From: Arthrobacter sp. B0490 | Lineage (GTDB): Bacteria > Actinomycetota > Actinomycetes > Actinomycetales > Micrococcaceae | Assembly: GCF_002929355.1 (NCBI RefSeq) | Contig: NZ_PJIR01000002.1 | Location: forward strand, 124,001-188,000 | DNA length: 64,000 bases | Reading direction: 5' to 3' | Part shown: piece after piece, positions 59,593 to 64,000 of the stretch | Layout: each line of letters starts with the position of its first letter | Position numbering within the stretch: the stretch's first letter is position 1 | Made by a program: the position numbers and the translations under genes | Notes under the pieces: generated by a model | What the model was told of the DNA's origin: nothing | The model's input: the letters and a program-made list of their open reading frames with translations, nothing else | Databases searched by the model: none

Positions 59593-60453
59593 TCAGGTCC
59601 GCCAGTGCGCGGGCGGGTCGATGCGTTCGGGGAGCCGTGTCCGGTGGTCACCCGCAGCGGCTGCGACCTGCATCGGGGTGAGGAACAGTGCGCGCGAGAG
59701 GTCGGCGCCGTGCAGCCGGGCGTCGCGCAGATCCGCGCCCAGCAGGTCCACCCAGCGGAGATCGGCGCCCGCGAGGTCGGCGGCGATGAGGTAGGAGCCC
59801 CTGAGGTCCGCCCCCTGCAGCGCCTGCCCGGCCAGGTCGGCGCCGAGAAGGTCCGCTCCCGGTACGAGCCGCCGGGGCACGCCCCGACTGCCGGCGGCCG
59901 TCCTGACGGCGGCGCTCACGTCCCTCAGTGCTCCGCCCACGCGCGTGCGGAGCGTCGCGAGGTCGACGGCGGCGAGCTGCGACGGTCCCAGCCGTGTCAG
60001 CTCGACCGTCTCCGTGACCAGCGAGTCGACGGCGACGGCTGCGGCCCGCGGGACGGCGGGCGACGACCGGCCGAGCCGCCGTGCCTCGTCGAGGTACCAC
60101 AGCACCTCGTGCAGCTGCCGGACGACCGGGAACGCCGCGAACATCGGCGCCCGTACCTCCGGGTGCGCCGTCCAGCTCCGCCCGCCGAAGAGGCCCTGGG
60201 CGACGTGCTGTCCGGCACCGAAGCAGTCGAACACCGTGCAGCCCTTGTAGCCCTCACCACGCAGCCGGGCGTGGATGGTGCAGGAGAAGTCGGCCGCGAG
60301 GTTGTGGCATGCCCGGCCGGCCGGTTTGTCGTGCCCGAAGTCCGCCGACCGCTCGAAGCCCAGCGCCGAGCAGCAGAGGGCGAAGCAGCTCCCGCAGTCG
60401 GCGGACAGCGCGATGTCCGGATGGCCGGCGAGGTGCAGCGGGACGGCGGGCAC
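59593..60453 (-). CDS. Cys-rich plus pentapeptide-repeat protein (286 aa)
   Basis: GTG 60451-60453 after GAGAGGAG. Residues ~15-80 carry C-x2-C-x3-C-C and further cysteines (R-A-C-H-N-L, F-S-C-T-I-H, G-C-T-V-F-D-C-F-G-A-G), a YkgJ-like metal-binding pattern. Residues ~205-255 are pentapeptide repeats (A-D-L-L-G, A-D-L-A-G, A-D-L-R-G). The combination recurs in actinobacteria with unknown role; a metal cluster is likely. Confidence 0.84.
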   Translation of the reverse strand: MPAVPLHLAGHPDIALSADCGSCFALCCSALGFERSADFGHDKPAGRACHNLAADFSCTIHARLRGEGYKGCTVFDCFGAGQHVAQGLFGGRSWTAHPEVRAPMFAAFPVVRQLHEVLWYLDEARRLGRSSPAVPRAAAVAVDSLVTETVELTRLGPSQLAAVDLATLRTRVGGALRDVSAAVRTAAGSRGVPRRLVPGADLLGADLAGQALQGADLRGSYLIAADLAGADLRWVDLLGADLRDARLHGADLSRALFLTPMQVAAAAGDHRTRLPERIDPPAHWRT

Positions 60454-60635
60454 GGACGCTCCTCTCGGGGGCAGGGACTGCGGGGCGGGACCGGGACGGG
60501 GACGGGGTTCGCGCCGACGCGGTGCTACCGGGATCGCGCCGCGCCCGACGGGCTCGCCCGTGCCCGCCGTCCCGGGATTCTCGCACCGATCCCCGCCCCG
60601 GCCAAGCGGAACGCACCCGCGTCGCCTCGGGTTGT

Positions 60636-60650
60636 CAGGCACGGTGCCTG
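60636..60650 (+). promoter_or_regulatory. Palindrome upstream of the Rieske gene
   Basis: CAGGCA-CGG-TGCCTG, a perfect 6-bp inverted repeat, 80 bases before the Rieske gene and between TTGTCA (60632-60637) and TAGGTT-like sequence. Looks like a regulator site, but could be a hairpin. Confidence 0.45.
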
Positions 60651-60729
60651 CTGCAACGGTAGGTTCGGGCGGCACTGCGGCCACCCGCTGGACCGGCGCG
60701 ACGCCGTCCCGGACCTGAAGGAGCAACGG

Positions 60730-61587
60730 ATGAACATCCTGCACACGATGCTGGACGGGCTCGAACACGCGAAGGCGCTGGACAGGATCGCGGACCCGAT
60801 CGCCGCGGTGGTCGGCAAGGCCGTCCGGCCCAGGGCGATCCGGAACCTGCTCAGCGGTACCGCCATCGGCCACCATCTGCACCCCATGCTGATCGTCGTC
60901 CCGTCGGGGGCCTGGAGCATGGCCTCGTTCCTGGATCTCACCGGCGGCAAGGACTCGCGGAAGGCGGCGGACCTCCTCGTGACGGTCGGCATCCTCTCGG
61001 CCGTCCCCACCGCGGTCGCGGGGCTGCACGACTGGTCGGACACCCAGGAGAAGGAGCGCCGCGTGGGCATCGTCCACGCAGCCGGGAACTCGCTCGCCGT
61101 CCTGCTGTACACCGCCTCCGCCGTCGCGCGCGCGAAGGACCGGCGAGCCGCGGGGGTGCTGCTGGGCCTCGGCGGCCTCGGCTCGATGCTGTTCAGCGCC
61201 TTCCTGGGCGGGCACCTGAGCTACGCGAACGGCGTCAACGTCAACCGGACAGCCTGGCACGAGGCCCCGAAGGACTGGACGCGCGTGGCGAGCGACGCCG
61301 ACGTCGTCGAGGGCGGACGCCATCCGGTCGAGGCGAACGGCGTGCCGATCCTGCTGCTGCGCCACGAGGGGAAGCTGACTGCGATGGACAGCGTCTGCAA
61401 CCACCTCGGCGGGCCCCTGGCGGAGGGCACCATCGAGGACGGCTGCATCACCTGCCCGTGGCACCAGAGCATGTTCCGGCTCGACGACGGCAAGAACTAT
61501 CGCGGTCCCGCGGCTGTGCCGCAGCCCGTCTACGAGACCCGGGTCACCGGCGACGGGTACATCGAACTGCGGCAGCCGGCGTCCTGA
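60730..61587 (+). CDS. DUF2231 membrane protein with C-terminal Rieske 2Fe-2S domain (285 aa)
   Basis: GAAGGAG precedes the ATG. The N-terminal ~170 residues are a four-helix DUF2231 unit (G-H-H-L-H-P-M-L-I-V-V-P); the C-terminal ~100 are a Rieske fold with C223-N-H225 and C242-P-W-H245. This layout should place an iron-sulfur redox centre at the membrane. The partner enzyme is unknown. Confidence 0.92.
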   Translation: MNILHTMLDGLEHAKALDRIADPIAAVVGKAVRPRAIRNLLSGTAIGHHLHPMLIVVPSGAWSMASFLDLTGGKDSRKAADLLVTVGILSAVPTAVAGLHDWSDTQEKERRVGIVHAAGNSLAVLLYTASAVARAKDRRAAGVLLGLGGLGSMLFSAFLGGHLSYANGVNVNRTAWHEAPKDWTRVASDADVVEGGRHPVEANGVPILLLRHEGKLTAMDSVCNHLGGPLAEGTIEDGCITCPWHQSMFRLDDGKNYRGPAAVPQPVYETRVTGDGYIELRQPAS

Positions 61588-61597
61588 CCGCCGGTTC

Positions 61598-63142
61598 CTA
61601 GTGCACGGGGGCCGGGGAGTCCCCGGCCTCCTGCGGGGCACGGACGAAGAACGACGCGACGACGGCGAGCAGGAAGATCACCGCACCGTAGAGGAACGCC
61701 GCCCGGATGCCGCCGGCGAGCGCCGCATCCTGCGCGACGCCGTCCCCGAGCAGGGAGACGCTCTGCAGGGTCATGACCGAGATGAACAGCGCGGTGCCGG
61801 CGGCTCCGGCCAGTTGCTGTGCGGTCCCGAAGACGGCGCTGCCGTGGGAGTACAGGTGCGGCTTGACGGACCCGAGCGCGGACGTCAGCAGGGGCGTGAA
61901 CATCAGTGCGAGGCCCACGCTGAGGAGCACATGCGCCACGAGGACCAGACCGACGGGAGTCGTCTCGGTCACTTGGGTCATGGACCAGAACACCGCGCTG
62001 ACGAGGAATGCCCCCGGCACCAGGAGCACCCGGGGGCCGCGCCGGTCGTAGATCCGTCCGACGACGGGGCCGAGCAGTCCCATGGCGAGGCCGCCGGGCA
62101 GGAGCAGGAGGCCCGAGACCAGTGGGTCCATCCCGAGCACCGTCTGAACGTAGATGGGGATCAGGATGATGGTCCCGAAGAGCGCCATCATGCTGACCGC
62201 GATCGCCACGATCGAGATGGTGAAGTTCCGCGAGGCGAAGACCCTGAGGTCGAGCAGCGCCGCGTCCCTGCGCTGCAGCATCAGCTGGCGTGCGACGAAG
62301 ACGGCGAGCGCGGCGATGCCGATGGCCAGCGGGAGCCACGCGGGGACGGCGCTGCCCGTCGAGGCCTCGCCCAGCTGGCTGAGACCGTAGATGATGCCGC
62401 CGAAGGCGAGGGCCGACAGGACGACGGAGGCGACGTCGATCGCCGACTTCCGCGGCGTCGTCACGTTCTGCATCTTCGCCGACCCGAAGCCGAGTGCGGC
62501 GAGGGAGATCGGCAGGACGAGCCAGAACATCCAGCGCCAGTCGAGCACGCTGAGGATGGCGCCCGAGATGGTGGGGCCGAGGGCGGGCGCCACCGAGATG
62601 ACGATCGAGATGTTGCCCATGATCTTGCCGCGCGAGGCGGGCGGTACGAGGGTCATGACAGTGGTCATGAGCAGGGGCATCATGATCGCGGTGCCGGTGG
62701 CCTGGACGACCCGCCCGACCACGAGGACCTCGAAGCCCGGCGCCAGCGCGGCGATGAGCGTGCCGAGGCTGAACAGGCTCATGGCGGCCATGAACACCGG
62801 CCGGGTGTTGAAGCGCTGGAGCAGGTAGCCGGTCACGGGGATCACGACGGCCATGGTCAGCATGAACGCCGTGCTCAGCCACTGGCCCGCACCGACCGTG
62901 ATGCCGAGGTCCTCCACGAGCCGGGGGATCGCCACACCCATGATGGTCTCGTTCAGGATGACCACGAACGCCGAGATGAGCAGGAGCGTGATGACGAGCC
63001 TGTCGCGGGCCGGGAGTGCGCCCGGGATGCCTGCGGAGGTTCGCGGGGAGACGGCGTCGGGGGACACTGCCGTGCCGGGCAGCGCGACGGCATCCGGGCT
63101 GGGAAGCGCGTCGGAGACGCGGGACGGGGGACTCTGGGCCAT
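61598..63142 (-). CDS. DHA2-type (EmrB/QacA) MFS exporter (514 aa)
   Basis: Fourteen helices; L-N-E-T-I-M-G-V-A-I-P-R-L is the DHA2 first-helix motif, G-R-V-V-Q-A-T-G-T-A the antiporter loop, and I-S-V-A-P-A-L-G-P-T-I-S-G the motif C. A ~40-residue polar N-terminus precedes helix 1. Drug/proton antiport is the family's usual role. Ends 11 bases from the convergent Rieske gene. Confidence 0.92.
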   Translation of the reverse strand: MAQSPPSRVSDALPSPDAVALPGTAVSPDAVSPRTSAGIPGALPARDRLVITLLLISAFVVILNETIMGVAIPRLVEDLGITVGAGQWLSTAFMLTMAVVIPVTGYLLQRFNTRPVFMAAMSLFSLGTLIAALAPGFEVLVVGRVVQATGTAIMMPLLMTTVMTLVPPASRGKIMGNISIVISVAPALGPTISGAILSVLDWRWMFWLVLPISLAALGFGSAKMQNVTTPRKSAIDVASVVLSALAFGGIIYGLSQLGEASTGSAVPAWLPLAIGIAALAVFVARQLMLQRRDAALLDLRVFASRNFTISIVAIAVSMMALFGTIILIPIYVQTVLGMDPLVSGLLLLPGGLAMGLLGPVVGRIYDRRGPRVLLVPGAFLVSAVFWSMTQVTETTPVGLVLVAHVLLSVGLALMFTPLLTSALGSVKPHLYSHGSAVFGTAQQLAGAAGTALFISVMTLQSVSLLGDGVAQDAALAGGIRAAFLYGAVIFLLAVVASFFVRAPQEAGDSPAPVH

Positions 63143-63268
63143 GGTGATCCGCTCGGTTCGATCTGGTACCGCTCCACGACAGGGAGCTCTTCTGGGTGCC
63201 GGGTCGGCTGAGTGGACCCGGCGGGGCCACGGGGGACGGTGGTTCGCTCAATCAACAGAACCCCGGCC

Positions 63269-63287
63269 GCCGGAAGTCTATTCCGGC
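63269..63287. promoter_or_regulatory. Inverted repeat in the divergent promoter region
   Basis: GCCGGAA-GTCTA-TTCCGGC is a perfect 7-bp inverted repeat between the MFS exporter and thioesterase genes. A second, looser one with GGTTC/GAACC ends is at 63241-63262. Either may be an operator. TAGCAT at 63347-63352 may be the -10 box of the thioesterase gene. Confidence 0.45.
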
Positions 63288-63432
63288 TTCCCGCGTACCG
63301 CCATCGGGACGAGGTCCCGGCGGACCGCCGGGTGCAGGTGCTCCGTTAGCATGGGGCGGGTGCGCCGCCCTGGATCCTGACGACCGGGCGCAGTCTCCGG
63401 TGCAGCCCCGCTTCCCGACGAAGGAGTTCCCC

Positions 63433-64000
63433 GTGCCTGATTCTTTCTACCGCGACCTCGGCGGCGGGAGATTCGAGTCGACGATCCACGCGCAGGGGGC
63501 CTGGAACCCGGAGGAGCAGCACATGGCTCCCATCTCCGGACTCCTCACGCAGTGCCTGCTCGACTGCGAGCCTCGTGAGGGCATGCAGCTCAGCCGCCTC
63601 AGTTTCGACATCCTCGGCATGATCCCGGGCGGCGAGTTCGAGGTGAGCACCGCCGTCGTGCGGCCCGGACGGACGATCGAACTGCTGGAGGCACGCATGG
63701 AGGCCGGCGGCCGGACGGCGATCGTCGCGAAGGCGTGGCGGCTCGGCATGCAGGACACCGCGGCCGTGGCAGCCGTCGAGGATCCGCGCATCCCCGGCCC
63801 GGAGGACGCAGGACCGCACGAGGGCATGACGGCGTGGCCCGGCGGCTTCATCAGGGCCCTCGAGGTGCGCGTCGTCCCCGGACACCGCCCGGGACGGGGG
63901 CAGGTGTGGATGCGGAACCCGCACCCGATGGTCGACGGGGAGGCGGCCCCCGACGTCGTGCGGCTGGTCGGCATGATGGATGCAGCCAACGGCATCGCCA
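63433..64000 (+). CDS. Acyl-CoA thioesterase family protein, 3' end beyond window
   Basis: GTG 63433 after AAGGAG opens a TesB-like hotdog protein: S-F-Y-R-D-L-G-G-G-R-F, then H-M-A-P-I-S-G-L-L and L-S-R-L-S-F-D-I-L-G-M-I-P-G-G-E-F. 189 codons are visible and the frame is open at the right edge, so the C-terminal hotdog repeat is incomplete. It hydrolyses acyl-CoA esters or is a relative with another thioester substrate. Confidence 0.83.
   Translation, partial: MPDSFYRDLGGGRFESTIHAQGAWNPEEQHMAPISGLLTQCLLDCEPREGMQLSRLSFDILGMIPGGEFEVSTAVVRPGRTIELLEARMEAGGRTAIVAKAWRLGMQDTAAVAAVEDPRIPGPEDAGPHEGMTAWPGGFIRALEVRVVPGHRPGRGQVWMRNPHPMVDGEAAPDVVRLVGMMDAANGIA

Noticed and set aside
58690..60729. N-terminal extension of the Rieske frame, over 600 codons
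   Set aside because: It is antisense to the metallopeptidase and pentapeptide genes; a strong ribosome site before ATG 60730 sets the real start.

Overview
The window is high-GC (about two thirds G+C) actinobacterial chromosome. Gene content, leaderless start codons with TANNNT-type -10 boxes directly upstream, a class Ib nrdHIEF operon, a SigK-type ECF factor and an ANTAR regulator all fit an Arthrobacter-like member of the Micrococcaceae. The genus is an inference. No CRISPR array, rRNA gene, complete tRNA or recognisable IS transposase was seen.

Layout. (1) 1-1834 looks like the right end of an integrated element. It holds a partial Pth2-type peptidyl-tRNA hydrolase gene, decayed or frameshifted small genes, and at 1801-1834 the isolated 3' end of a tRNA or tmRNA gene (T-arm, acceptor strand, CCA) followed by a terminator hairpin. 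(2) 2.2-16.9 kb carries a GAF-ANTAR regulator, a secreted subtilase with seven Ig-like repeats, cupin, VOC and decarboxylase genes, the formamidase pair fmdB-fmdA behind a near-consensus promoter, a proline-rich surface protein, HD and STAS-like proteins and an App1-type phosphatase. (3) 17.1-25.9 kb is core metabolism: metF-metE, a LysR regulator, and nrdH-nrdI-nrdE-nrdF behind two NrdR-like boxes spaced 32 bp apart. (4) 26-38 kb is mostly envelope: a penicillin-binding carboxypeptidase coupled to a serine-hydrolase lipoprotein, an AAA ATPase, a FabF-like synthase, an EAL phosphodiesterase, two secreted SGNH hydrolases (one with LGFP repeats) and a DUF808 membrane protein behind a leaderless leader peptide. 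(5) 39-51 kb holds an orphan SigK-type sigma factor and a set of small membrane and ion-handling genes: GAP protein, AI-2E-type permease, cardiolipin synthase, K+ channel, SHOCT protein, lipoprotein, chloride channel and DUF2252. (6) 51-64 kb has an MFS/GNAT pair, RNase Z, a CPBP protease, a GntR-ABC operon ending in an AlkD-like gene, a glycosyltransferase, a metallopeptidase, a Cys-rich pentapeptide protein, a DUF2231-Rieske protein, an EmrB-type exporter and a partial thioesterase gene.

The most interesting signal is in region 5. A 19-bp imperfect palindrome, CTCAYC-N7-GATGAG, occurs four times between 43.9 and 49.4 kb. Each copy faces a gene start 74-88 bp away, and in all four a -10-like hexamer (GACAAT, AACAAT, GAGTAT, GATGAT) begins exactly 22 nt past the motif, with no recognisable -35 box. 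That is the geometry of an activator overlapping the -35 region. It would tie cardiolipin synthase/permease, lipoprotein/SHOCT, membrane protein/chloride channel and a fourth membrane protein into one envelope or ion-stress regulon whose regulator is not in the window.
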